The notes below the pieces were generated by a model. The model ran no database searches, was not told the origin of the DNA, and worked only from the letters and a program-made list of their open reading frames with translations. A stretch of 64,000 bases of DNA, taken from Sellimonas caecigallum (GTDB taxonomy: Bacteria > Bacillota > Clostridia > Lachnospirales > Lachnospiraceae). Numbering within the stretch: the stretch's first letter is position 1; every line of letters starts with the position of its first letter. The stretch is from contig NZ_VIRV01000003.1 of the NCBI RefSeq assembly GCF_019754295.1, positions 91,668 to 155,667 of the forward strand, read 5' to 3'. Position numbers and translations under genes: made by a program. Below are positions 24,574 through 32,807 of the stretch, in pieces.

Positions 24574-26121
24574 CTATTCATCCGCCTGGCTCTCCGCCTG
24601 AAGAATGCGGTTGCTGTTTTCTATCTCATACTGATTGAGCTGCACATTTTGGGTAAATTCTTCTGCTGTATATTTTGGGTCATACCAGTCTTTTGATGAA
24701 AACCATTCATTTAAATCTTTTGTCTGAAATGCTCTCCCCCTTCGGGCAAAGATTTCATTTCTCCCTAATCGCAGCTCCTGTCTCGTCTTTCCCTCAAAGT
24801 CTTTTTCTGTGAGAAGACGCTTATCACTGTCCGGGAATATATAGTCTCCAGACACCTCCATCTCTTCCTCCTGGGCATCTTCTTCTGTCATCCTCTCGCC
24901 ATAGTACGCATCCCTTTTCATCGTACACTCCATTTCAGCAGTCAACCCTTGAGGCTGCGTTCCCGACGCCGGCTTTACCGATACTTTCAGGGCATCATCA
25001 AGAAATTCGATAACTCCTTCCATCCTGTTTCCGCTTTCATCGGAGAAGGTAAAGGATGCTTTTTTGTCAAATACAACTCCCGTCACGTCGTTGGCACCAC
25101 GGAATGCATAATCTTCTTCTGCCCCATAGGTATGCCGGATGTCAAAAATGATCTTTTGATTCCCTGCCGTCTTGATGTTGATTTCGTCCAGTCCGTCTGA
25201 ATCCATGACAGTATTGTCTGCATTTGCCTCGTCGCACCAGTTTCCTCTGTAGCTTGCAAGGCTCCATTTTTCCTCCCCTGTTTCTTTTTGCCCCTGCTCT
25301 TTTTTTGTCTCGGCTCCGTTTTTTGCCACATGCTGTCCCAGATAGTGTCCGCCAGCCGCTGCAAGACCGATCAAAACGGCTGCTCCGGTCAGGATTGCAA
25401 TCAACCATTTAAATGAAAATCCCTTTTTATCATCCTTTCCTTCTTCCTCTGCGTAGTCCAATCCTTCCTGAATCTCCAGATAAAGATCGTCCAGTTTCGT
25501 CTGTCGTATTTCTTCTTCCGCATCTTCTCTCAAAAGCTCAAACATCAGGTACATCATCTCTTCGGAGACATCGACACTTTCATATCCTTTCTCCGCACAC
25601 CTAAGTCCAAGCTCAATCCTTGCATACTCCCGAATTCCCTGCACCTTCTCTTCCGCAATTCTGAAAATGCGGGCCACGTCTTCCGTCTTCCACTTTTCGT
25701 AATAGCAAGCAAGACAAATCAGCCTTCCGGCAGAGCCGAGTTTCTTATATCCACTTTTCAGTATCTTTGCTATCTTTTGCTTTTCTGCAGTTGTGTCCGG
25801 TTTAGATACTCCTTCCCAAGGCGGAGCTGTGTTTTCCTCTTCCAGGTTGAGTCCCTTTTTCTTTCTGCATTCTCTTTCTCCCAGTTTATACAAAACCGTA
25901 TACAGCCACTTTTCCATCTTGGAATTGTCCTGTAGTGTCTGTATGGTCCGGAATACAACAAGGTACACCTGTTTTACCAAAGCTTTTGCTTCTCCGCGGT
26001 TTCCCATCATTAGTCTGGCCCTGAAATATACATCTTCACAAGTTTCCGTGTATATCCGATCGAATCCTTCTATCTCTCCTTGTTTTGCCAATTCTACTGC
26101 TGTCTTAAGATTTTCTCTCAT
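24574..26121 (-). CDS. ECF sigma-like domain fused to a membrane helix and YARHG domain
   Basis: A 515-residue protein. Residues 1-90 resemble sigma region 2 of ECF factors (AKQGEIEGFDRIYTE, KWLYTVLYKLGERECRKKK) and residues 120-175 resemble region 4 (GSAGRLICLACYYEKWKTEDVARIF). A single membrane helix (about 235-260) follows a basic segment, then an outside region of about 250 residues ending in a YARHG domain (about 435-505; LRLGRNEIFARRGRAF, WYDPKY). A cytosolic transcription-factor-like head tied to an extracellular sensor is inferred. The ATG at 26121 follows GGGAG; it starts two bases after the metallopeptidase stop. Confidence 0.82.
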   Translation of the reverse strand: MRENLKTAVELAKQGEIEGFDRIYTETCEDVYFRARLMMGNRGEAKALVKQVYLVVFRTIQTLQDNSKMEKWLYTVLYKLGERECRKKKGLNLEEENTAPPWEGVSKPDTTAEKQKIAKILKSGYKKLGSAGRLICLACYYEKWKTEDVARIFRIAEEKVQGIREYARIELGLRCAEKGYESVDVSEEMMYLMFELLREDAEEEIRQTKLDDLYLEIQEGLDYAEEEGKDDKKGFSFKWLIAILTGAAVLIGLAAAGGHYLGQHVAKNGAETKKEQGQKETGEEKWSLASYRGNWCDEANADNTVMDSDGLDEINIKTAGNQKIIFDIRHTYGAEEDYAFRGANDVTGVVFDKKASFTFSDESGNRMEGVIEFLDDALKVSVKPASGTQPQGLTAEMECTMKRDAYYGERMTEEDAQEEEMEVSGDYIFPDSDKRLLTEKDFEGKTRQELRLGRNEIFARRGRAFQTKDLNEWFSSKDWYDPKYTAEEFTQNVQLNQYEIENSNRILQAESQADE

Positions 26122-26123
26122 AC

Positions 26124-26834
26124 TTACTCCCACTCAACTTTCCCTGCATTGTCTTTCAGCCACTTTCTGTATTGTCTGTAATCCGGCATGATCCGCTCCA
26201 CCTCGCCCCAAAACGCCTTGGAATGATTCATCTCTTTCAGGTGGCACAACTCATGTATGATCACATAATCGATCACTTTCTCCGGAAGCATGATCAATTT
26301 CCAATTAAAATTCACATTCCGTCTGCTGCTGCAGCTCCCCCAACGTTTCCTTTGGGTCTTGACGGTAATTCTGTTCGGCACATAGCCAGTCTGTTCCGAA
26401 ATCTGTCTCACTCTCTCTGCGATATGTTCTTTCGCCTTTTCCCGATACCATTTTTCCAGTCTCCTGCACCTCTCATCAGAGGAAGTAAAAGCTCCGCCAA
26501 TCAGAAGATCCTTCCCCGAAATCCGTACTCCCCTGTCCGTTTGCTTCCCCGTATTCAAAGTATACTCGTTTCCCAGATAAAAATACGTCTCCCCATCCGC
26601 AAATTTCTTAGGTTGGCAATCCGCGTTTTGCTCTCCAGCCTTACCTACATGCTTCTGTATCCAGGCGGACTTTTCAGACAAAAAATTCTCAATGGCCGGT
26701 CTCGACATCCAGTATGGAGCTTTTACCCCTACCTTACCGTTTCGAAAAACGACCACTTCCACTGTCTTTCTCTTTGTCCTTGTAAGATCATAATCAAACA
26801 TGATCGCATCATCTTTTCGGAAACAGCGCTTCAC
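26124..26834 (-). CDS. YgjP-like zinc metallopeptidase (DUF45, M48-related)
   Basis: About 236 residues. The zinc motif HELCHLKEMNHSKAFW near residue 180 and the upstream RWGSCSSRRNVNFNWKLIM mark the YgjP/WSS1-like DUF45 group. The N-terminal half is a beta-rich domain with RTKRKTVEVVVFRNGKV. Its protein substrates are unknown. The start is uncertain: a GTG at 26834 has GGGGGAG six bases upstream, while a TTG at 26891 follows AAAGGA; homologues usually begin near the MFDYDLTRT segment. It is upstream of, and nearly touching, the sigma/YARHG gene. Confidence 0.85.
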   Translation of the reverse strand: MKRCFRKDDAIMFDYDLTRTKRKTVEVVVFRNGKVGVKAPYWMSRPAIENFLSEKSAWIQKHVGKAGEQNADCQPKKFADGETYFYLGNEYTLNTGKQTDRGVRISGKDLLIGGAFTSSDERCRRLEKWYREKAKEHIAERVRQISEQTGYVPNRITVKTQRKRWGSCSSRRNVNFNWKLIMLPEKVIDYVIIHELCHLKEMNHSKAFWGEVERIMPDYRQYRKWLKDNAGKVEWE

Positions 26835-26907
26835 TCTTTTCTCCCCCAGTCCCTTTCTTTCTATTATCGTCTTTTTCTCCTGTTTGCGCAATACTTTTAT
26901 CCTTTAT

Positions 26908-26948
26908 ATGCCAAAAAGCGGGCCGCACTTCCAATGTCACGGTCCGCC
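26908..26948 (-). terminator. Terminator after the lipoprotein trigger factor gene
   Basis: On the minus strand GGCGGACCG and CGGCCCGC form the stem, followed by TTTTT. Confidence 0.75.
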
Positions 26949-26955
26949 TTCCTTC

Positions 26956-28008
26956 TTACTTATCATCTTTTTTTATCTTTGCATTGTCCCACAGCCAATT
27001 TACCGTTTCTTCCCGCTGCACATTTGATTTGATCTCCTCATCGGTATTCTGACTTTTTAAGTCTTCAACCGAAATCTGATTCAAAGCAGCGTAGTCTTTC
27101 AGCCATTGATCGATGTCTTTGTCCGATACACTCACTCCTTCTTCTTTTGCGATCAGATCCAGAGCTTCCTGGCGTTTGATGACATCTTTGATCTGTTTAT
27201 CCAATTCAGTCTCAAATGTTTTCTCATCCATTCCTGTGTATTGCTGTATCACATCTGCATACTCAACCTGCATTGCATCTGCAATCTGCTGATACTGACT
27301 TTTCATCATCTCCGTGTATTCTTCTACCTTTTTTTCCGGATACTTTTTCACTTCGACATTTTCCATCAATGTCTTCTCAATAGCACTTTGCTTTGCAGAC
27401 TGATAGTCACTCTCTGCTTTGAGTTCCAGCATCTCTTTGATCTCTTTTTTGTATTCGGAGACAGTTGTCTTTTCTCCTTTTACCATCGTCACAAAGTCGT
27501 CGTTGACTTCCGGCAGGTTTTTCTGCTGGATCTTCTTCAGAGTAACACTGAATACGACCGGCTGCCCGCTCAGCTCTTCATTTCTGTAGTTATCCGGGAA
27601 TGTCAAATTGAGATCAAAACTCTCTCCCGTCTTATGTCCGATAATCCCTTCCTCAAATCCATCGATGAAGGTTCCGGATCCTATCTCCAGCTGCTGGTCT
27701 TGAGCAGTGCCGCCCTCAAAAGCCACCCCGTCCTTTTTCCCACTGTAATCAATCGTGACGGTATCTCCATCCTGCACCGCCCGGTCTGTCACATCGGTGT
27801 AAGTGGCGTAAGACTGCCGCATGTTTTCGATCTGTGTATCAACGTCCGCATCAGTTACTTTCGTTTTTTCCACATTATCCACTTCAATGCCTTTATAGCC
27901 TGTGATCTTTACATAGTCATTTTCGATTTCTTTTGGCGCACATCCTGCAAATGCAACCACGGCCGCCATACACACTCCGGCCATCACTGCTGTCATTCTT
28001 TTTTTCAT
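26956..28008 (-). CDS. Trigger-factor-like lipoprotein with FKBP-type PPIase domain
   Basis: A 350-residue protein with a lipoprotein signal peptide ending AFAGC (Cys23). An FKBP-type peptidyl-prolyl isomerase domain follows (about residues 77-160; VQDGDTVTIDYSGKKDG and IDGFEEGIIGHKTGE), then a trigger-factor C-terminal helical region (about 165-340). It lacks the ribosome-binding N-domain of true trigger factor (no GFRxGKxP signature). It is therefore inferred to be a membrane-anchored chaperone/isomerase outside the cell, helping exported proteins fold, in the manner of PrsA. It is monocistronic. Confidence 0.92.
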   Translation of the reverse strand: MKKRMTAVMAGVCMAAVVAFAGCAPKEIENDYVKITGYKGIEVDNVEKTKVTDADVDTQIENMRQSYATYTDVTDRAVQDGDTVTIDYSGKKDGVAFEGGTAQDQQLEIGSGTFIDGFEEGIIGHKTGESFDLNLTFPDNYRNEELSGQPVVFSVTLKKIQQKNLPEVNDDFVTMVKGEKTTVSEYKKEIKEMLELKAESDYQSAKQSAIEKTLMENVEVKKYPEKKVEEYTEMMKSQYQQIADAMQVEYADVIQQYTGMDEKTFETELDKQIKDVIKRQEALDLIAKEEGVSVSDKDIDQWLKDYAALNQISVEDLKSQNTDEEIKSNVQREETVNWLWDNAKIKKDDK

Positions 28009-28085
28009 TTATAGTCTCCTTTTTTCTCAAATCATACACAACAACTGTTATATCATATCTTCCATCTCTTTACAAGATATATTCC

Positions 28086-29561
28086 TTACAGAAGCGGCGA
28101 GAAGAGTCTCGATACCTGCTCTTTCATCCGGATCAAAAGTGTCCGTTGTTCGTACGTTTCCTCCGTCACTTCCTCGCAGTGCATCAGATCGTTCTCAAAT
28201 GCCTCTTCCAGTTTTTTTGCCGTTGTCTCACTGTAAATGGTAGCGTTGACTTCAAAATTCAGCTGAAAGCTTCGGATATCCATGTTAGCAGTGCCTACAC
28301 AGCTTACAAGTCCGTCCACCGTCATCGTTTTTGCGTGAAGAAAACCATTTTGGTACGTATAACACTTTGCTCCCGCCTGAGCCATCTCCCCCAGATAGGA
28401 ATAGGTCGCCCAGTATACAAGCGGATGATCTGGTTTGCACGGAACCATGATCCGCACATCGATCCCGGATTTTACCGCAATCTTCAGGGAATCCAGTATC
28501 GCCTGATCCGGTATGAAATACGGCGTCTGGAAATAAATCCTCTTCTCCGCCATCTGGATCATTTTCAGATAGTTATCCCTCACAGTATCGTACTTGGAGT
28601 CTGGGCCGCTGGATACGATCTGAACAAGAGAATTGCCGTTTCGTCGGTATTCCGGTATGGCAAAAAGCCTGTCTTCCAGAAAAAGATTCTCTTTTGCCGC
28701 ATAATTCCAGTCCAAAACGAACCTGACTGCCAGAGATGTGACTGCAGACCCTTCTATGCACAGATGTGTGTCTCTCCAGTAACCGAATTTTTTCGTGTCC
28801 AGTCCAATATATTCCCTTCCAATATTAAATCCGCCTACAAATCCAATTCGTCCGTCCACGACGGCGATCTTTCTATGATTCCGGTAATTGATCCGCAGCT
28901 GGAGCTGGCCCAAAAATGCCGGAAAAAATTCAGCCACCTGCACGCCTGCTTCCTCCAGCCTGCGCCACGCCCTCTCCTTCATCTTACGGCAGCCCATACT
29001 GTCAAAAAGAACTCTTACCTCAACTCCTTCTCTGGCCTTTTTTACAAGTACTTTCTCGATGTCGTGCCAGAGTTCATCGTCCCGTATAATATAATACTGA
29101 AGATGAATATAGTTCTCTGCCTGTTCCATCTCCTGGATCAGGGCAAGAAATTTTTCTTTTCCGTCCGTATAGATCCGGATGTCATTGTTGTCCGTAAGAA
29201 CCGCTTCTCCTGCGTTTAGATTGTATAAGATCAGACTCTGAAAACGCTCCATCTGCGGCGTCTTGAGCCGCAGTTTTTTCCGATAGATCGATTCTTCCTG
29301 TCTGCGCACCGCATATTTGATCTCGCCTTCGATCTCTTTCATCTTAAACATCCGGCTTTTTCTGTAATCCTGCCCTACGATGAGGTACAGCACAAATCCC
29401 AGGATAGGAATAAAATACAGTACTAAAAGCCATGTCCAGACCGCTGTTGGATTTCTCCTTTGAAAAAAAATGATAACGATGGACAGGAGGATATTGATAA
29501 ACACAAGATTGTCCAGTATCCACAGAATGACCATTTTGGCCGTATCCAATATCATTTCCAT
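28086..29561 (-). CDS. cls: Cardiolipin synthase
   Basis: A 491-residue phospholipase D superfamily enzyme. Two N-terminal membrane helices (about 12-32 and 42-62, the PLDc_N region) are followed by two HKD motifs: NHRKIAVVDG near residue 226 and HAKTMTVDG near residue 410. It condenses two phosphatidylglycerols to cardiolipin and glycerol at the membrane. GGFNIGREY after the first HKD motif also fits ClsA-type enzymes. RBS is AGGTGG. It is a single gene divergent from the following plus-strand gene. Confidence 0.95.
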   Translation of the reverse strand: MEMILDTAKMVILWILDNLVFINILLSIVIIFFQRRNPTAVWTWLLVLYFIPILGFVLYLIVGQDYRKSRMFKMKEIEGEIKYAVRRQEESIYRKKLRLKTPQMERFQSLILYNLNAGEAVLTDNNDIRIYTDGKEKFLALIQEMEQAENYIHLQYYIIRDDELWHDIEKVLVKKAREGVEVRVLFDSMGCRKMKERAWRRLEEAGVQVAEFFPAFLGQLQLRINYRNHRKIAVVDGRIGFVGGFNIGREYIGLDTKKFGYWRDTHLCIEGSAVTSLAVRFVLDWNYAAKENLFLEDRLFAIPEYRRNGNSLVQIVSSGPDSKYDTVRDNYLKMIQMAEKRIYFQTPYFIPDQAILDSLKIAVKSGIDVRIMVPCKPDHPLVYWATYSYLGEMAQAGAKCYTYQNGFLHAKTMTVDGLVSCVGTANMDIRSFQLNFEVNATIYSETTAKKLEEAFENDLMHCEEVTEETYEQRTLLIRMKEQVSRLFSPLL

Positions 29562-29633
29562 CTTTTTTCCACCTCATTTCTTCTCTTCATTATAACGGGA
29601 CGGCAAAAAAGATGCAAGCAGGCTTCAAACCTC

Positions 29634-29662
29634 TTGCACTTAGGCGAAAACAATGCTACAAT
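29634..29662 (+). promoter_or_regulatory. Promoter of the 29699 gene
   Basis: TTGCAC (29634-29639) and TACAAT (29657-29662), 17 bases apart. Confidence 0.72.
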
Positions 29663-29698
29663 ACAACATGTGCAACAAAAGATTGGAGGAGAGTAATC

Positions 29699-30178
29699 AT
29701 GAGCCTTGCATTTAAGATATCTCTTATCGTTTTGGCCATCATTGTAATCTTATTGATCGTTCTCTATTTCCTCGGAAAAAGAGCTCAGAAAAGACAGGCC
29801 GAAGCACAGGAAAAGATGGAAGCAATGTCACAGACCGTTTCCATGCTCGTTATCGACAAAGGCCGTATGAAAATCAAAGAGGCGGGGTTCCCTTCTATTG
29901 TTCTTGAGAATACGCCGAAATATCTGCGCCGTTCCAAAGTGGCTGTAGTAAAGGCAAAGGTCGGACCTAAGATCATGACTTTCATGTGCGATGATCAGGT
30001 ATTTCCGCTGATTCCGGTCAAGAAGGAGATCAAAGCTACTATCAGCGGTATTTACATTACCGGCGCCAAAGGTGTCAGAGGACCTCTGGAGACTCCGAAA
30101 AAGAAAAAAGGATTCTTGGCCAGAGCAAAAGAAGCCGCTATGAACAGCAGCGCCGAAAAGAATAACAAGAAAAAATAG
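29699..30178 (+). CDS. Conserved membrane-anchored protein of unknown function
   Basis: A 159-residue protein with one N-terminal membrane helix (residues 5-26), a short coiled coil (28-48), a compact beta-rich region (50-130; LVIDKGRMKIKEAGFPSI, KAKVGPKIMTF) and a Lys-rich tail. The topology is probably N-out/C-in, placing the soluble part in the cytosol. I do not recognise the family, although it has the look of a conserved clostridial protein. The start at 29699 follows GGAGGAGAG. It has its own promoter and terminator and is monocistronic. Confidence 0.8.
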   Translation: MSLAFKISLIVLAIIVILLIVLYFLGKRAQKRQAEAQEKMEAMSQTVSMLVIDKGRMKIKEAGFPSIVLENTPKYLRRSKVAVVKAKVGPKIMTFMCDDQVFPLIPVKKEIKATISGIYITGAKGVRGPLETPKKKKGFLARAKEAAMNSSAEKNNKKK

Positions 30179-30189
30179 CAAATAAAAGT

Positions 30190-30214
30190 GCTGCCATCCC
30201 TGGCAGCCTTTTTT
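30190..30214 (+). terminator. Terminator after the 29699 gene
   Basis: GCTGCCA, loop TCCC, TGGCAGC, then CTTTTTT. Confidence 0.88.
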
Positions 30215-30234
30215 ATGCTCTTTATCTGATCGTG

Positions 30235-30738
30235 TTAGACTGTGATCTTTTGCAGAAGTTCTTCTGACTTTGTCCCTTTCCCTTTGCTGTAGGCGCAAAT
30301 CTTGGCATGACAGTCTATAGCCGGGCGCTGATCCACTTCTACCGTGTAACGAATATCCAAAAATATTTCGTCTTCCTCTATCGTAATATCAAGCCCTGTC
30401 GTCCATATATCAAAAAACACCTGTCCAAACGGAGTGCTGTAGCATGTAAGCGCTCTTCTGTCTTTTTCAAAAAACAGCATTCCTCCCATTTGTCCGTTTT
30501 TCATGATCTCTACTGTCTTTTCTTTTTCGTTTATCTTGATCTTGCTTTTGACAATCTTTTTACCGCCGCGAGAAGCCTCGTCGTATACGAAATAATGTTT
30601 TCCATTTTTAAAGAAATAATCAGCAGGAACAACAAATTCCACTGACTCCGCATCTTTTTCCTTTGATCCATTTTCCAAACTCTCCGCATGTATTCCTGTT
30701 ATCTGAAGTAGTATTTCTCTTGTCATCTTCCCTGCCAT
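30235..30738 (-). CDS. DUF1934 (YwiB-like) beta-barrel protein
   Basis: A 167-residue protein matching the DUF1934 lipocalin-like family: N-terminal REILLQITGIH, central YFVYDEASRGGKKIVKSKIKI and GGMLFFEKDRRALTCYSTPFG, and a C-terminal barrel strand DIRYTVEVDQ. The fold suggests binding of a small hydrophobic ligand, but none is known. It starts 3 bases after the murI stop, so it is co-transcribed with murI. Confidence 0.85.
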   Translation of the reverse strand: MAGKMTREILLQITGIHAESLENGSKEKDAESVEFVVPADYFFKNGKHYFVYDEASRGGKKIVKSKIKINEKEKTVEIMKNGQMGGMLFFEKDRRALTCYSTPFGQVFFDIWTTGLDITIEEDEIFLDIRYTVEVDQRPAIDCHAKICAYSKGKGTKSEELLQKITV

Positions 30739-30741
30739 CTC

Positions 30742-31596
30742 CTAATATTCTTCTATATTGATCTGCTGTGTCGTCCGGATATCGTATGGAAGGATAGAGT
30801 TGGCAAAGTGCTTGAACTTGTCTGCCGCATCACTCACATAGAACTCATAGGAACCGTTTGCACAAGATTCCTCTTGTTTATCCGGATCTATGTCTTTTCC
30901 GACATTTTGGATGCCCAGTTCTTTTAAAAGCACTTTCAATTCCATTGCCGTCTCATATGCCGGATTGACCAGCCGGATCTCCTCCCCCAGATATTTCATA
31001 ATTTTGGACCGTAGCAGCGGATAGTGGGTACACCCAAGAATCATCGTATCAATCCCGGATTCTTTCATAGACGCCAGATAATAATCAATCACTTCCTCCG
31101 AAATCCGATGCTTGGCAAACCCTTCCTCTACCAGAGGTACAAAAAGGGGGCATGGTTTCCCGATTACCTCTACATCCGGATCCATTTCCCGGATTGTCCG
31201 GGAGTACATCTTGCTGCGTATCGTCGCCTCTGTCCCGATGACTCCTACTTTCTTATTGGATGTGGCCTGGACAGCAGCTCTGGCACCAGGAACGATCACG
31301 CCCATTACCGGTATATCCGTCTCTTTTTTTACAACGTCAAGCGCCAGGGCGCTTGCCGTATTGCAGGCAATAACGATCGCTTTCACATCCCTTGTTTTCA
31401 GAAAACGGATGATCTGTCTGCTGTAACGGATAATGTTGTCCCTGGATTTACTCCCGTACGGCACTCTGGCGGTATCTCCGAAATACACCATATTCTCATC
31501 CGGAAGCTGCCTCATGATTTCCCTTGTCACGGTCAGTCCGCCGACCCCGGAATCGAACACTCCGATCGGAGCCGTTCTTTTATTATCTATACTCAC
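30742..31596 (-). CDS. murI: Glutamate racemase
   Basis: A 284-residue enzyme making D-glutamate for peptidoglycan. The two catalytic cysteines sit in VIACNTASALAL near residue 78 and LGCTHYPLL near residue 193; FDSGVGGLTV is at residues 14-23 and YFGDTARVPYG near 38. The length is typical. It is the first gene of a two-gene unit with the DUF1934 gene. Confidence 0.97.
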   Translation of the reverse strand: MSIDNKRTAPIGVFDSGVGGLTVTREIMRQLPDENMVYFGDTARVPYGSKSRDNIIRYSRQIIRFLKTRDVKAIVIACNTASALALDVVKKETDIPVMGVIVPGARAAVQATSNKKVGVIGTEATIRSKMYSRTIREMDPDVEVIGKPCPLFVPLVEEGFAKHRISEEVIDYYLASMKESGIDTMILGCTHYPLLRSKIMKYLGEEIRLVNPAYETAMELKVLLKELGIQNVGKDIDPDKQEESCANGSYEFYVSDAADKFKHFANSILPYDIRTTQQINIEEY

Positions 31597-31660
31597 TCTT
31601 TTTTTCTCCTTATCACTCTTCTGCCTTTCATTTTACAATCTCTCTTTTTATTTTTCAAGG

Positions 31661-31702
31661 CAAAAAGCAAAATGCTGCAAAAGCACACACTTTTACAGCA
31701 TT
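31661..31702 (-). terminator. Terminator after pfkA
   Basis: On the minus strand AATGCTGTAAAAG, loop TGTGTG, CTTTTGCAGCATT, then TTGCTTTTT. Confidence 0.8.
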
Positions 31703-31731
31703 CTGTCTCTATCTTTTGTCTGTTCCTATTA

Positions 31732-32706
31732 TTAGATGGAAAGACCTTTTGCGATATCATACTGATAAGCCGGGATTGCTTTTTGCATATCCAGCGCCTC
31801 GTCGATATCGAAATCTACATATTCCCCATGCTTATATCCTACGACACGGTTTGTCTTACCTTCCATAAGAAGCTGTACCGCTTTTGCTCCCATGATAGAC
31901 GCATATACACGGTCTTTTGCTGTCGGGCTTCCTCCCCGCTGCATGTATCCTAGAATCGTAGCTCTCGTCTCCATTCCCGTGGCTTCCTCGATCTTTCTTG
32001 CAAGATTTGCGGAATCGCCTACACCTTCGGCATTGATGATGATGTAATGCTTCTTTCCACGTTTTCTGTTCTCTGTGATATCCTGAATGATCTGTTCTTC
32101 ATTGTAATCATGCTCTTCCGGAAGAAGGATCTTTTCCGCTCCATTGGCAATACCGCACCACAGAGCCAGGTATCCCGCATCGCGTCCCATTACTTCCACA
32201 ACACTGCATCTTTCATGGGATGTAGATGTATCGCGCACTTTATCGATCGCTTCCATCGCTGTGTTCACAGCAGTGTCAAATCCGATCGTGTATTCTGTGC
32301 AGGCGATATCCATATCGATGGTTCCCGGGATTCCGATCGTGTTTACTCCAAGATTGGACAGCGCTCTGGCTCCTTTGAAAGAACCGTCTCCACCAATGAC
32401 CACAAGCCCGTCAATCTCATATTTTTTACAGATTGCTGCTGCTTTCTGCTGTCCTTCTTCTGTACACATGTCCAGACATCTTGCAGTCTGAAGGATCGTA
32501 CCTCCTCTTTGGATTGTATCTGAAACATCACGTGCCGTCATGTCAATAATATCTTCATTTAAAAGTCCTGAATATCCTCTGCGGATACCTCTGACTTTAA
32601 CTCCATTTCCAAGTGCTGTTCTTACAACTGCACGGATAGCCGCATTCATACCAGGCGCATCGCCGCCGCTCGTTAAAACACCAATTGTTCTGATTTGTTT
32701 TGCCAT
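31732..32706 (-). CDS. pfkA: ATP-dependent 6-phosphofructokinase
   Basis: A 324-residue glycolytic enzyme converting fructose-6-phosphate to fructose-1,6-bisphosphate. Conserved motifs: GVLTSGGDAPGMNAAIR at residues 8-24, VVIGGDGSFKGA near 98 (the Gly after GGDG marks ATP rather than PPi use), the catalytic PGTIDMDI near 125, and the MGRDAGYLAL binding loop near 168. The start at 32706 follows GGAGGG. It has its own promoter downstream of dnaE. Confidence 0.97.
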   Translation of the reverse strand: MAKQIRTIGVLTSGGDAPGMNAAIRAVVRTALGNGVKVRGIRRGYSGLLNEDIIDMTARDVSDTIQRGGTILQTARCLDMCTEEGQQKAAAICKKYEIDGLVVIGGDGSFKGARALSNLGVNTIGIPGTIDMDIACTEYTIGFDTAVNTAMEAIDKVRDTSTSHERCSVVEVMGRDAGYLALWCGIANGAEKILLPEEHDYNEEQIIQDITENRKRGKKHYIIINAEGVGDSANLARKIEEATGMETRATILGYMQRGGSPTAKDRVYASIMGAKAVQLLMEGKTNRVVGYKHGEYVDFDIDEALDMQKAIPAYQYDIAKGLSI

Positions 32707-32770
32707 CGTCTTTCCCTCCATAAGGTTTCCTTGTTGAATGTGTTTTTGTTCTTCTGAATGTTCTCAACAT

Positions 32771-32799
32771 ATTTTAAACTATTTATTTTGCTTTTTCAA
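32771..32799 (-). promoter_or_regulatory. Promoter of pfkA
   Basis: TTGAAA (32799-32794) and TAAAAT (32776-32771) on the minus strand, 17-base spacer, in the dnaE-pfkA gap. Confidence 0.72.
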
Positions 32800-32807
32800 T
32801 ATTTTTC

